NCBI GenBank assembly: GCA_023380415.1
Contig: JAMCRC010000037.1
Location: 1-18,194, forward strand
DNA from: Patescibacteria group bacterium
GTDB taxonomy: Bacteria > Patescibacteriota > Minisyncoccia > UBA6257 > GWB1-50-10
DNA: 18,194 nt
Direction of reading: 5' to 3'
This document shows positions 1-6,802 of the stretch, piece by piece. Each line of letters starts with the position of its first letter. The stretch's first letter is position 1. The notes under the pieces are model-generated. The model searched no databases and was not told the DNA's origin. It saw nothing but the letters and a program-made list of their open reading frames with translations. Position numbers and translations under genes: made by a program.

Positions 1-2421
1 ACTACCCAATGCCTGATCGCGTCTCTCGACACCGTCGGCCGTGACGACGTCGCGCTCGCCGGGGGCAAAGGCGCCAAGCTGGGCGAGCTGCCGCGCGCGG
101 GTTTCGCCGTACCACCCGGCTTCGTCGTCACCACCCACGCCTATGACCTCGCCGTCGATCACGCCGGCCTATGCGAGCGCCTTGCCACGCTCCCGAGCAT
201 CGACACCTCCGATGCCGGCGCCGTTGCCCTCGTCAGTCGGGTCATCCGGGAGGCTTTCGCCGCAACACCGGCTCCGGCCACCGTGGCCGACGCGGTGCGG
301 ATCGCCTATCGTCGACTGGGTTCGGGGCCGGTCGCCGTGCGCTCGTCGGCGACGGCGGAGGACCTGCCGGGAGCGAGCTTCGCCGGCGAGCAGGAGACCT
401 ATCTCCACATTAAGGGAGCGGAAGAGGTGGTGACGGCCGTCAGGGCGGTGATGGCCTCGCTTTTCACCGATCGGGCCATATCTTATCGCGCCGATCGCGG
501 CTTCGACCATATGAAAGTGGCGCTCTCGGCCGGCGTTCAGAAAATGGTGCGTTCGGACCTAGGCGCTTCGGGCGTGATGTTCACCGTGGACACGGAGTCC
601 GGATTTAAGAACGTCGTTTTGATCAACGGCTCCTGGGGCTTGGGCGAGATGATAGTCCAGGGGGAAGTGACGCCGGACGAGTTCCTGGTCTACAAGCCGA
701 ATCTCGGCGTCGGAACCCGCCTAGGCAAAAATAAAGACGCCAAGGTCCTGAAGCCGGTGATAGACCGGAAACTCGGCGTCAAAGAGAGGAAGATGATCTA
801 TTCGGTCGGCCACGGCATTAAAACTACCAAGATCGTTCCAACCTCGGACAAGGAGCGGTCGTCGTTCGTCCTCTCGGAAAAAGAGATAGTGGAATTAGCC
901 CGCTGGGGCGCTCTTATCGAGAAGCACTATTCCGACAAGAACCATAAGTGGATGCCGATGGATATCGAATGGGCCAAGGACGGCCGCTCGCACGAACTTT
1001 ACATCGTTCAGTCCCGTCCGGAGACCGTCCAGGCCGGCCGCGATTTTTCAAAGATCAAAGAATACGAGAGGAAGCCCGGCGGCAAGGTTGTCACCAAGGG
1101 ATATTCCGTCGGCTCGCGGATAGCGAGCGGCAAGGCGCGGGTCATCTTGAGCGCAAAGAATATGGGCGACTTTAAGCCTGGCGAAGTACTGGTGACCGAT
1201 ATGACGGACCCTGATTGGGAATGGGTCATGAAGATCGCGGCGGCCATCGTGACGAACAAAGGCGGCCGGACATCCCACGCCGCGATCGTCTCGCGGGAGC
1301 TCGGCATTCCTTGCGTCGTCGGCACCGAGAACGCCACCAAGAGGGTAAGGCCCGGCGACGCCGTAACGGTGGACACCACCGGGACGGAAGGCCTGGTGCT
1401 CGAAGGCGCTCTGAAGTTCAAAGTGGAAGAGCGCGACGTGAGAAAGCTTCCGAAGCCGAAGGTCAAGGTGATGGTGAACATCGCGACGCCGGACAGCGCT
1501 TTCGAAAAATCGTTCCTGCCCGTCCAAGGCGTGGGGCTCGCCCGCGAAGAGTTCATAATCGCCGGAACGATCGGCGTCCATCCGATGGCCCTCATCAATT
1601 TCGATAAGCTCAGGGACAAGAAGCTTAAAGCGGCGATCGAAGGCAAAATGCGCGGCTGGAAGAGCCCTGCCCAGTTCTACGTTGATAAATTGGCCTACGG
1701 CATCGCGAAGATAGCGGCCGCCTTCGATCCGTACGACGTCATCGTCCGTTTCTCCGATTTCAAGACCAACGAGTACCGCGCCCTTTTGGGAGGGGATCTC
1801 TACGAACCGAAGGAAGAAAACCCCATGATCGGCTGGCGCGGCGCTTCCCGGTACTACAATCCGAATTTCTCTCCCGCTTTCGCTCTCGAGGTGAAAGCGA
1901 TGAAGAAGGTCCGCGAAGAGATCGGCCTCAGGAACGTAGTGCCGATGATCCCTTTCTGCCGGACGCCGGAGGAGGGGGAGAAGGTCGTGGCCGAAATGGC
2001 CAAATACGGATTAAAACGGAGCGCTAAGACCCCTCGCTCCGCTCGGGGTGACAAAGATCTGCGGATCTTTGTCATGTGCGAGATCCCGTCCAACGTGATC
2101 TTGGCCGACCGGTTCCTCGACGTGTTCGACGGAATGTCGATCGGGTCCAACGATCTCACGCAGCTTACGGTCGGCATCGACCGTGACGGAAACGACCGCA
2201 TCCGCGGCATCGCGAACGAGAACGACGAATCGGTAAAGACCCTGGTGCGCGACGTGATCCGCGCGGCCAAACGCCGGAAGAAATATATCGGCATCTGCGG
2301 CCAAGCTCCATCCGATTATCCGGAGTTCGCCGAATTCATCGCCAAGGAGGGGATAGAGAGCATGTCCTTGAACCCGGACACGGTCATCAAGACCATCCTC
2401 AAGATAGCCAAGGGACATTAA
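1..2421 (+). CDS. ppsA: Phosphoenolpyruvate synthase (pyruvate, water dikinase), 5' end cut off by window
   Basis: Converts pyruvate, ATP and water to phosphoenolpyruvate, AMP and phosphate in the cytoplasm, the entry to gluconeogenesis. The frame is open from base 1 and gives 806 residues; the family is usually about 790-800, and the N-terminal motif GGKGAKLGEL is already present near residue 21, so only a few residues should be missing upstream. Domains in order: ATP-grasp-like nucleotide-binding domain (AVRSSATAEDLPGASFAGEQ at about residues 113-132), swivelling phosphohistidine domain (GGRTSHAAIVSRELGIP; catalytic His codon at 1276-1278), and PEP/pyruvate TIM barrel (MCEIPSN, SIGSNDLTQLTVGIDRD, GICGQAPSD; catalytic Cys codon at 2296-2298). 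All catalytic signatures are intact. Odd feature: between GLKR and LRIFVMCEIPSN there is an extra stretch of roughly nine residues encoded by a palindromic element (2029-2073). The stop overlaps the next start by one base, suggesting translational coupling. Confidence 0.95.
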   Translation, partial: TTQCLIASLDTVGRDDVALAGGKGAKLGELPRAGFAVPPGFVVTTHAYDLAVDHAGLCERLATLPSIDTSDAGAVALVSRVIREAFAATPAPATVADAVRIAYRRLGSGPVAVRSSATAEDLPGASFAGEQETYLHIKGAEEVVTAVRAVMASLFTDRAISYRADRGFDHMKVALSAGVQKMVRSDLGASGVMFTVDTESGFKNVVLINGSWGLGEMIVQGEVTPDEFLVYKPNLGVGTRLGKNKDAKVLKPVIDRKLGVKERKMIYSVGHGIKTTKIVPTSDKERSSFVLSEKEIVELARWGALIEKHYSDKNHKWMPMDIEWAKDGRSHELYIVQSRPETVQAGRDFSKIKEYERKPGGKVVTKGYSVGSRIASGKARVILSAKNMGDFKPGEVLVTDMTDPDWEWVMKIAAAIVTNKGGRTSHAAIVSRELGIPCVVGTENATKRVRPGDAVTVDTTGTEGLVLEGALKFKVEERDVRKLPKPKVKVMVNIATPDSAFEKSFLPVQGVGLAREEFIIAGTIGVHPMALINFDKLRDKKLKAAIEGKMRGWKSPAQFYVDKLAYGIAKIAAAFDPYDVIVRFSDFKTNEYRALLGGDLYEPKEENPMIGWRGASRYYNPNFSPAFALEVKAMKKVREEIGLRNVVPMIPFCRTPEEGEKVVAEMAKYGLKRSAKTPRSARGDKDLRIFVMCEIPSNVILADRFLDVFDGMSIGSNDLTQLTVGIDRDGNDRIRGIANENDESVKTLVRDVIRAAKRRKKYIGICGQAPSDYPEFAEFIAKEGIESMSLNPDTVIKTILKIAKGH
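2029..2073 (+). repeat. Palindromic element inserted in frame within ppsA
   Basis: Two adjacent palindromes. 2029-2049 is a GC-rich box with arms ACCCC and GGGGT around TCGCTCCGCTC. 2050-2073 is a perfect 10-bp hairpin, left arm GACAAAGATC (2050-2059), loop TGCG (2060-2063), right arm GATCTTTGTC (2064-2073). The right arm and loop are the normal codons for L-R-I-F-V of PEP synthase, so the left arm looks like an inverted copy of host sequence. The added residues (about SAKTPRSARGDKD) replace a short linker in other PpsA proteins. On the minus strand the loop reads CGCA and the box reads CCGAGCGGAGCGAGG, matching the element at 8877-8930. Confidence 0.75.
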
Positions 2422-2759
2422 TGCTCAAAAGATACCTGCCGGTGATCGTCGTTGTCGCGCTTCTCGCCGTCGTTCTTGTCGTGCGCTTTGCCGCCGGCGG
2501 CGGGGAGGATAATTGGATCTGCGATGGCGGACTATGGGTGCCGCACGGCCACCCATCGGCGCCGATGCCGGCCGAGGGCTGCGGCGGACCGGTGCCGACG
2601 AAGATAGAATTCTCTTCGAGCACGCCCCAGGCGACGTCTGCGGAGCCGGGTCGGCCGCTGGATTGCCCGCAGTACGTGAATTGCATGCCCGGACCGGACG
2701 TTTCAAGGACCTGTGTCATTCCGCCAGGATGCGAAGGGTCCACCGAGAAAGTGTACTGA
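2421..2759 (+). CDS. Small exported/membrane-anchored Cys-rich protein, function unknown
   Basis: 112 residues. An N-terminal hydrophobic helix (about residues 5-22, after MLKR) acts as signal anchor, so the remainder should lie outside the membrane. The outer part has six cysteines (34, 54, 82, 88, 98, 104), enough for three disulfides, in two short blocks: an N-block with NWICDGGLWVPHGHPSAPMP and a C-block with CPQYVNCMPGP and CVIPPGCEG, joined by a Ser/Thr/Pro-rich linker. I recognise both blocks as typical of small exported proteins in Parcubacteria, but no function is known to me. The start codon overlaps the last base of the ppsA stop (TAATG), so it is probably translated by re-initiation. 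Whether it has any link to PEP metabolism cannot be told; co-transcription may be incidental. Confidence 0.75.
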   Translation: MLKRYLPVIVVVALLAVVLVVRFAAGGGEDNWICDGGLWVPHGHPSAPMPAEGCGGPVPTKIEFSSSTPQATSAEPGRPLDCPQYVNCMPGPDVSRTCVIPPGCEGSTEKVY

Positions 2760-2768
2760 TAATTTAGA

Positions 2769-2797
2769 TTGAGCGCGCCCTGGGGGTGTGGTATGCT
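2769..2797 (+). promoter_or_regulatory. Promoter, extended -10, for the 97-residue membrane protein
   Basis: TTGAGC at 2769-2774, a 17-base spacer, and TATGCT at 2792-2797 preceded by TGG (extended -10). Predicted start of transcription is near 2804, giving a leader of about 40 bases that contains a strong ribosome binding site. Confidence 0.55.
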
Positions 2798-2831
2798 TCA
2801 TCTCGTCCAAGGCGTTTTTTCGCACTTTTAA

Positions 2832-2840
2832 AAGGAGGTA
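2832..2840 (+). promoter_or_regulatory. Strong Shine-Dalgarno deciding the start at 2846
   Basis: AAAGGAGGT, followed by five bases and ATG at 2846. It is the clearest ribosome binding site in the window and selects MPGDSV as the N-terminus over an in-frame ATG 60 bases upstream that lies inside the promoter. Confidence 0.7.
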
Positions 2841-2845
2841 GTGGA

Positions 2846-3139
2846 ATGCCCGGCGATTCTGTATTAATGATCGTTTTCGGAGCGGTCTTTTCCGTCATAG
2901 TGATCAAGCTGACGCGTTTGATATTCACTTTCGGGTTCTTTTGGATATTTGGTACGCTATTTTTTCTGGCGGATAGAGGGCGTATTCCGATCGATGTCAC
3001 GGACCCGCCGTCACTAATAGTTTTCATCGCGGTCGTAACTTTTGTATCGTGCCTGGCCATGGATATGCGCCGCGCGTGGAAACATATCGCCAAAAAAGAG
3101 TCCGATCTCCCGGACTCTGCAGGTAAGCCCTCTTCATGA
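2846..3139 (+). CDS. Small multi-pass membrane protein, function unknown
   Basis: 97 residues from the ATG behind the strong ribosome binding site. Three hydrophobic stretches can be seen, at about residues 5-23, 25-43 and 55-72, joined by short loops (one is LADRGRIPIDVTDPPS), and followed by a charged, probably cytoplasmic tail rich in Lys/Arg/Asp (MRRAWKHIAKKESDLPDSAGK). I do not recognise the family. The gene has its own promoter and its stop codon sits across the loop and stem of a terminator, so it appears to be a single-gene transcript. The well-formed Shine-Dalgarno contrasts with its leaderless neighbours and suggests a different mode of translation start. Confidence 0.6.
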   Translation: MPGDSVLMIVFGAVFSVIVIKLTRLIFTFGFFWIFGTLFFLADRGRIPIDVTDPPSLIVFIAVVTFVSCLAMDMRRAWKHIAKKESDLPDSAGKPSS

Positions 3140-3150
3140 GGGTTTTTATT
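3127..3150 (+). terminator. Intrinsic terminator overlapping a stop codon
   Basis: Arms CCCTC (3128-3132) and GAGGG (3138-3142), loop TTCAT, then TTTTTATTT. The stop codon TGA (3137-3139) of the membrane protein spans the loop and the right arm. A second small hairpin (GAGTCCG with CGGACTC) lies just upstream, inside the coding sequence. Confidence 0.65.
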
Positions 3151-3157
3151 TAAAATA

Positions 3158-3166
3158 TGGTAAAAT
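3158..3166 (+). promoter_or_regulatory. Extended -10 promoter, leaderless start of the pseudopilin gene
   Basis: TGG followed by TAAAAT (3161-3166), with six bases (ATTTTC) before the ATG at 3173. Transcription would begin at or next to the A of the ATG. No convincing -35 box is seen; the upstream position is taken by the preceding terminator. Confidence 0.5.
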
Positions 3167-3172
3167 ATTTTC

Positions 3173-3919
3173 ATGATTAAGGGAGGTAAAACCCTTTTTT
3201 ATTTTAGTGATTTTAAAAGAGCCGTTATCTGGTCCAAAAGGCAATTTTTTACAAATAGCTCCAACGGATTCACTCTAATAGAGATCCTGGTCGTGATCGC
3301 ATTGCTTGCCGTACTCGCAACGGCGGTCGTTCTCGTTTTGAATCCGGCCGAACTTCTTAAAGAGGGGAGGGACAGCACTCGCCTTTCCGACTTGGCTTCT
3401 TTGAATACGGCCTTAGCCTTATTTCAGGTAGACCAGTACGACCAGAATATGGGGACGGCTTCGACGACCTATATTTCCATTCCCGACACTTCGCCCACTT
3501 GCTCAGACCTCGGACTGCCGGCCTTGTCGATCGGCTGGTCTTATCATTGCGTTCCCGCCGCATCTTCCTCGGCTGTGAATGGTACTGGTTGGGTGCCAGT
3601 GAATTTCAATCTTATCTCCTCCGGCGCGCCTCTGCCGCGTTTACCGGTCGACCCGATAAACTCGACTTCGACCGGCGAGTATTACACTTACACGCCGGGC
3701 GGTTCTTTTGAGTTAACGGCGCTTATGGAATCGACCAAATATCGATCCCAGGTGAACGCAAACCCGTCCTTATTGTCATATCCTAATGTGGTGGCGATTG
3801 GTTCCGACCTCAATCTCTCGCCGATCTATAGCGATAACCCAACCACATTGCCGGTGGCCTATTGGCCTCTCGATGAAGATACGGGACGACGGCAGGCGAT
3901 TCTTCCGGCAACGGGCTGA
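3173..3919 (+). CDS. Type IV pilin-like (pseudopilin) N-terminal part of the frameshifted gene
   Basis: 248 residues as read. The class III signal is clear: G32 followed by FTLIEILVVIALLAVLATAV, with Glu at position 5 of the mature protein (E37), then the long hydrophobic helix used for assembly. The prepilin peptidase would cut after G32. The 32-residue leader is long for this family; no later start codon exists in frame and the promoter sits directly before this ATG, so it is probably real. After the helix comes a pilin-type globular region with Cys pairs and the segment LPVDPINSTSTGEYYTYTPGGSFELTA, common in type II secretion G-like pseudopilins. The last ten residues or so (from about 239) are out of frame and not native. 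The intact protein would be a surface filament subunit or minor pilin displaying a C-terminal LamG domain. Confidence 0.8.
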   Translation: MIKGGKTLFYFSDFKRAVIWSKRQFFTNSSNGFTLIEILVVIALLAVLATAVVLVLNPAELLKEGRDSTRLSDLASLNTALALFQVDQYDQNMGTASTTYISIPDTSPTCSDLGLPALSIGWSYHCVPAASSSAVNGTGWVPVNFNLISSGAPLPRLPVDPINSTSTGEYYTYTPGGSFELTALMESTKYRSQVNANPSLLSYPNVVAIGSDLNLSPIYSDNPTTLPVAYWPLDEDTGRRQAILPATG

Positions 3920-3969
3920 CCGGTACTATTTACGGTGGTCCAACTTGGGAAAGCGGTTCCAGTTGCGTA

Positions 3970-4497
3970 ATGGGTTCTTGTCTCTTCTTCAATCAGCCGA
4001 GCACCGAGAATATGTACGTCAATATTCCCGATAGCCCAATCCTCGATCAAACTTCGGCCATCACGGTCGTCGCTTGGTTCAATATGAGCGCTAACAAGGA
4101 TTGGAGCGGGATCGTGGATAAGTTGAGCAATTCCGGGACGATCACGAGCGGCTACGCTTTAAGAGAGGCTGGGGGAAACATTATCTTTTCTATTTATACT
4201 ACGGGCAATGGTGGCATAGATTTATCGGGGCCGAATGTTCTTGATGGTAAATGGCATTTGGGCGTCGGTACTTATGATGCTGCCACCCAAAAGATGTCGC
4301 TTTACCTGGATGGCCAATTAGCCGTCTCGCAGAGCGTGAGCGGTAATATTGTTCCCGGAACATATCCTTTGTATATCGGTCGGGATGGCCGTTTGGGATA
4401 CGACCGCGGTTTTTACGGCAGCATCGACGATGTGCGCATCTACAATCAGGCCTTAAGCGCGGCCGAGATCCAAGCTTTGTACAATTCCCAGAAATGA
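3970..4497 (+). CDS. LamG (concanavalin A-like) domain, C-terminal part of the frameshifted pseudopilin
   Basis: 175 residues from the first ATG in this frame, but the native domain starts earlier: the frame is open from 3877 and encodes GTTAGDSSGNGLTGTIYGG before this ATG. The LamG signature runs to the end: VNIPDSPIL, ITVVAWFNMS, LDGKWHLGVGTYD, MSLYLDGQLA, YPLYIGRDGR, FYGSIDDVRIYNQALSAAEI. Such domains bind sugars or other surface ligands in known members; in CPR bacteria they are often fused to pilins or surface proteins. The ATG used here has no ribosome binding site or promoter, so separate expression of this half is unlikely. A leftover start by re-initiation after the stop at 3919 cannot be excluded. 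Confidence 0.75.
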   Translation: MGSCLFFNQPSTENMYVNIPDSPILDQTSAITVVAWFNMSANKDWSGIVDKLSNSGTITSGYALREAGGNIIFSIYTTGNGGIDLSGPNVLDGKWHLGVGTYDAATQKMSLYLDGQLAVSQSVSGNIVPGTYPLYIGRDGRLGYDRGFYGSIDDVRIYNQALSAAEIQALYNSQK

Positions 4498-4551
4498 TTT
4501 ATCCACTGCTGCCAAGAGGAAGGAACCTTACGGTTGTCAGGTCGCTTGGGT

Positions 4552-4557
4552 TATAAT
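4552..4557 (+). promoter_or_regulatory. -10 box giving a leaderless hydroxyacid dehydrogenase mRNA
   Basis: A perfect TATAAT followed by six bases (GACCGT) and the ATG at 4564. The -35 region is weak (TTGTCA at 4534-4539 has only a 12-base spacer). This position decides the start of the gene: an in-frame ATG at 4534 lies upstream of the -10 box and would not be transcribed. Confidence 0.6.
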
Positions 4558-4563
4558 GACCGT

Positions 4564-5574
4564 ATGAAGATAGGATTTTTCGAACTCGAAGGATGGGAGG
4601 AGGAGATCGCCCGCCAGGCGCTCCCCGGAGAAGAGCTTCTCTTCAGCAAGGAAAAGATCGACGAGGAGCACTTGCCCCAGCCGAGCGACCTTGAAGGGAT
4701 CGTGGTCTTCGTCAACTCCAAGGTCACGGCGAAGGTCATCGAATCACTCCCGAAATTGAAGCTCGTGGCGACCAATTCGACCGGCTTCGACCACATCGAC
4801 ATCGCGTCCTGCAAGGCGAAGGGCATCAAGGTGGTCTATGTTCCCGGCTACGGCAACAATACCGTCGCCGAGTTCGCCTTCGGACTCGTCCTTAATCTGA
4901 CGCGCCGCATCTATACGGCCATCGATAACATAAAGGAGCGCGATTCGTTCTCCTTGGACGGCCTGCGGGGCATCGACCTTATGGGTCGGACGCTCGGAGT
5001 CATCGGCACGGGCCGCATCGGCCGCGAGTCGATAAAGATCGGGCTCGGTTTCGGCATGAAAGTGGTGGCCTACGACGTTTTTCCGAACGAAGCGGCGGCC
5101 AAGGAAATGGGATTCGCTTACCTGCCGCTGAACGACCTTTTGGCCAGATCTGACGTGATCACTTTGCATTGTCCGCTCACGGAGGAGACCAAGCACATAG
5201 TGAACGCCGAGAACATCAAGCTCGTAAAGAAGGGCGCTTATCTCGTGAATACCGCCCGGGGCGGCCTCGTGGAGACCAAGGCGATAATCTGGGGCATCCA
5301 AAACGGAGTTCTCGCGGGAGCGGGGCTCGACGTGCTCGAGGAAGAAGGCGAGACAAAGGATGAAATGAAGTTCTTCAGCGACGAGAATCCCCATGAAGAG
5401 GTCCTCCGCAATGTCCTCCAGAACCACATTTTGATGAAAATGCCGAATGTTCTCATTACGCCCCATATGGCCTTCGACTCCGAAGAGGCCTTGAAGCGCA
5501 TCTTGAACACGACTTTGGGGAACATCAGCGGCTATCTGACGAACAAGCTGGATCCGAAGAACACGCTCGATTAA
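4564..5574 (+). CDS. D-isomer 2-hydroxyacid dehydrogenase (probable D-lactate dehydrogenase)
   Basis: 336 residues, normal for the family. Expected to interconvert a 2-oxoacid such as pyruvate and its D-hydroxyacid using NAD(H) in the cytoplasm, regenerating NAD+ in fermentation. Seen: N-terminal catalytic half (VATNSTGFDHIDI, GNNTVAEFAFGLVLNL), Rossmann half with GVIGTGRIG (glycine motif 148-153), the acidic residue D171 that reads the adenosine ribose of NAD, and the catalytic set Arg232 (NTARGGLVE), Glu in LDVLEEEGE (259-262), and His301 (ITPHMAFDSEEA). The start at 4564 is fixed by a -10 box six bases upstream. The stop is immediately followed by the enolase ATG, without a base between. 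Substrate (pyruvate, glyoxylate or another oxoacid) cannot be settled by sequence alone; phosphoglycerate dehydrogenase is less likely since no ACT domain follows. Confidence 0.85.
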   Translation: MKIGFFELEGWEEEIARQALPGEELLFSKEKIDEEHLPQPSDLEGIVVFVNSKVTAKVIESLPKLKLVATNSTGFDHIDIASCKAKGIKVVYVPGYGNNTVAEFAFGLVLNLTRRIYTAIDNIKERDSFSLDGLRGIDLMGRTLGVIGTGRIGRESIKIGLGFGMKVVAYDVFPNEAAAKEMGFAYLPLNDLLARSDVITLHCPLTEETKHIVNAENIKLVKKGAYLVNTARGGLVETKAIIWGIQNGVLAGAGLDVLEEEGETKDEMKFFSDENPHEEVLRNVLQNHILMKMPNVLITPHMAFDSEEALKRILNTTLGNISGYLTNKLDPKNTLD

Positions 5575-6795
5575 ATGCGCATTAAGGACGTAGTGGTTAG
5601 GGAGATATTGGACAGCCGCGGGGAAACGACGATCGAGGTCGCCATCGCGGACGACGAGCTCAGGGATTTCTACGCCCAGATCCCTTCCGGCCGGAGCCGC
5701 GGCAAGCATGAAGCGGCGGTCTTGCCGTTCCGCGACGCCGAGGCGGCCGCGGCTCGGATCGAGCGGGCGATTTCCGGCCGCGACTTCGAAAGCATCAAGG
5801 ACTTAGACCGGTATTTGATAGAGATGGACGGTACGCCGCGCAAGGAACGCTTGGGCGGCAACGTCATGCTGGGCGTTTCTTTGGCCTTTGCGCGGGCCTT
5901 GGCCTTTGAGCGGAAGGAGGAATTGTGGCAGGTCCTGAACCGGGAATTTTTCGGCGGCAAAGCGGATGGCCCCTTCCGGCCGCTCATCTTTTCCAACCTG
6001 ATAAACGGCGGCCGGCACGCCAGGAACGGTTTGCCGGTCCAAGAGTACATGGTCGTCGTCCGGCCGCGCGGTTCTTACGTGAAGACGGTCGGGAAACTTT
6101 TGAGGTTCTACGAGATACTGGGTGACGCATTGCGGCTCAAGACCGGGGAAGAGGAATTGCCTCTGGGCGACGAGGGCGGGTATGCGACCGCCTTCGAAGA
6201 CGCTTTCGAACCGGTCCAGACGCTCGAAGACCTCATTACCGAACACTCTTTGAGCGAGCAGTTCAGCATCGCCTTGGATATCGCCGCGGACTCGCTCTAC
6301 AAGGACGGGGCCTACGATTTCGGCGGCCTGAAGCTCGAGGCGGGGACCCTCCGCGAGACCTACGATGACTGGTTCGAATGGGCGCCGCATCTCATGTCGA
6401 TCGAGGATCCCTTCGAAGAAGGGGCCGGCGATGATTTTGCCGCCCTTCGGCGGGACCTGGCGGGCGTGACCGGAGAAAAATGGGTCGTGGGCGACGACCT
6501 TACGGTGACAAATCCGGCGCTCATCGAGAAATATGCGGCCGCCGGAGCCGTCGATGCCGTTATAATCAAGGCCAATCAGGCGGGGACCCTTTCAGAGGCC
6601 TGTGAAGCGATGAACAAAGCATCCGCTCTGGGGTTGAAGCGCATCGTATCCCACCGGTCTGGGGAGACCGAGGATAATTTTCTGGTCCACCTGGCCCGGG
6701 CCGGCAACGCGGAAGGCGTGAAAATGGGTGCGCCCCACGAAAGCCGGGTCGGTAAATTCAATGAGTTGCTGCGCCTCGAAGGAGGAATGGTATAA
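5575..6795 (+). CDS. eno: Enolase (phosphopyruvate hydratase), divergent
   Basis: 406 residues, slightly shorter than the usual 415-435. Interconverts 2-phosphoglycerate and phosphoenolpyruvate with Mg2+. Active-site residues are all in place: H148 (NGGRH), E157 (QEYMV), E200 (GDEGGYA), the metal ligands D235 (ALDIAADSLY), E277 (SIEDPFEE) and D307 (VVGDDLTVTN), the base K332 (IIKANQAGTL), H360 (SHRSGETED) and K383 (GVKMGAP). The flexible first loop, normally PSGASTG, reads PSGRSRG (residues 37-43): the metal-binding Ser is kept but the neighbours are basic. It starts directly on the dehydrogenase stop with no ribosome binding site, so translation is probably coupled. Its last codons form the -10 box of the next gene. 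Alternative: another enolase-superfamily enzyme, but the full catalytic set makes true enolase far likelier. Confidence 0.93.
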   Translation: MRIKDVVVREILDSRGETTIEVAIADDELRDFYAQIPSGRSRGKHEAAVLPFRDAEAAAARIERAISGRDFESIKDLDRYLIEMDGTPRKERLGGNVMLGVSLAFARALAFERKEELWQVLNREFFGGKADGPFRPLIFSNLINGGRHARNGLPVQEYMVVVRPRGSYVKTVGKLLRFYEILGDALRLKTGEEELPLGDEGGYATAFEDAFEPVQTLEDLITEHSLSEQFSIALDIAADSLYKDGAYDFGGLKLEAGTLRETYDDWFEWAPHLMSIEDPFEEGAGDDFAALRRDLAGVTGEKWVVGDDLTVTNPALIEKYAAAGAVDAVIIKANQAGTLSEACEAMNKASALGLKRIVSHRSGETEDNFLVHLARAGNAEGVKMGAPHESRVGKFNELLRLEGGMV

Positions 6796-6796
6796 T
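6791..6796 (+). promoter_or_regulatory. -10 box overlapping the enolase stop; leaderless start downstream
   Basis: TATAAT with six bases (ATTCAT) before the ATG at 6803. The TAA of this hexamer (6793-6795) is the enolase stop codon. A possible -35 (TTGCTG, 6766-6771) has a 19-base spacer and lies within eno. Confidence 0.55.
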
Positions 6797-6802
6797 ATTC
6801 AT

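Larger units (their letters stand above)
3173..4497 (+). pseudogene. Type IV pseudopilin-LamG fusion gene interrupted by a -1 frameshift
   Basis: The two neighbouring open frames 3173-3919 and (open from 3877) to 4497 form one ancestral protein of about 441 residues if one base is restored. The first frame ends its authentic sequence at AYWPLDEDTG, the usual opening of a LamG domain, then runs into unrelated residues and a stop. The other frame continues with GTTAGDSSGNGLTGTIYGG, exactly what should follow. The shift must lie between 3877 (after an upstream stop in the second frame) and 3917. No slippery heptamer is visible there, so a real mutation or a sequencing/assembly error is more likely than programmed frameshifting. 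Confidence 0.8.

Noticed and set aside
3877..3917. Programmed -1 ribosomal frameshift in the pseudopilin gene
   Set aside because: No X-XXY-YYZ slippery heptamer and no obvious downstream hairpin; mutation or sequencing error is simpler.
4744..5709. 321-codon open frame on the minus strand across the dehydrogenase-enolase junction
   Set aside because: It lies opposite two genes with complete catalytic motifs, has a composition typical of antisense frames in GC-rich DNA and shows no recognisable motif.
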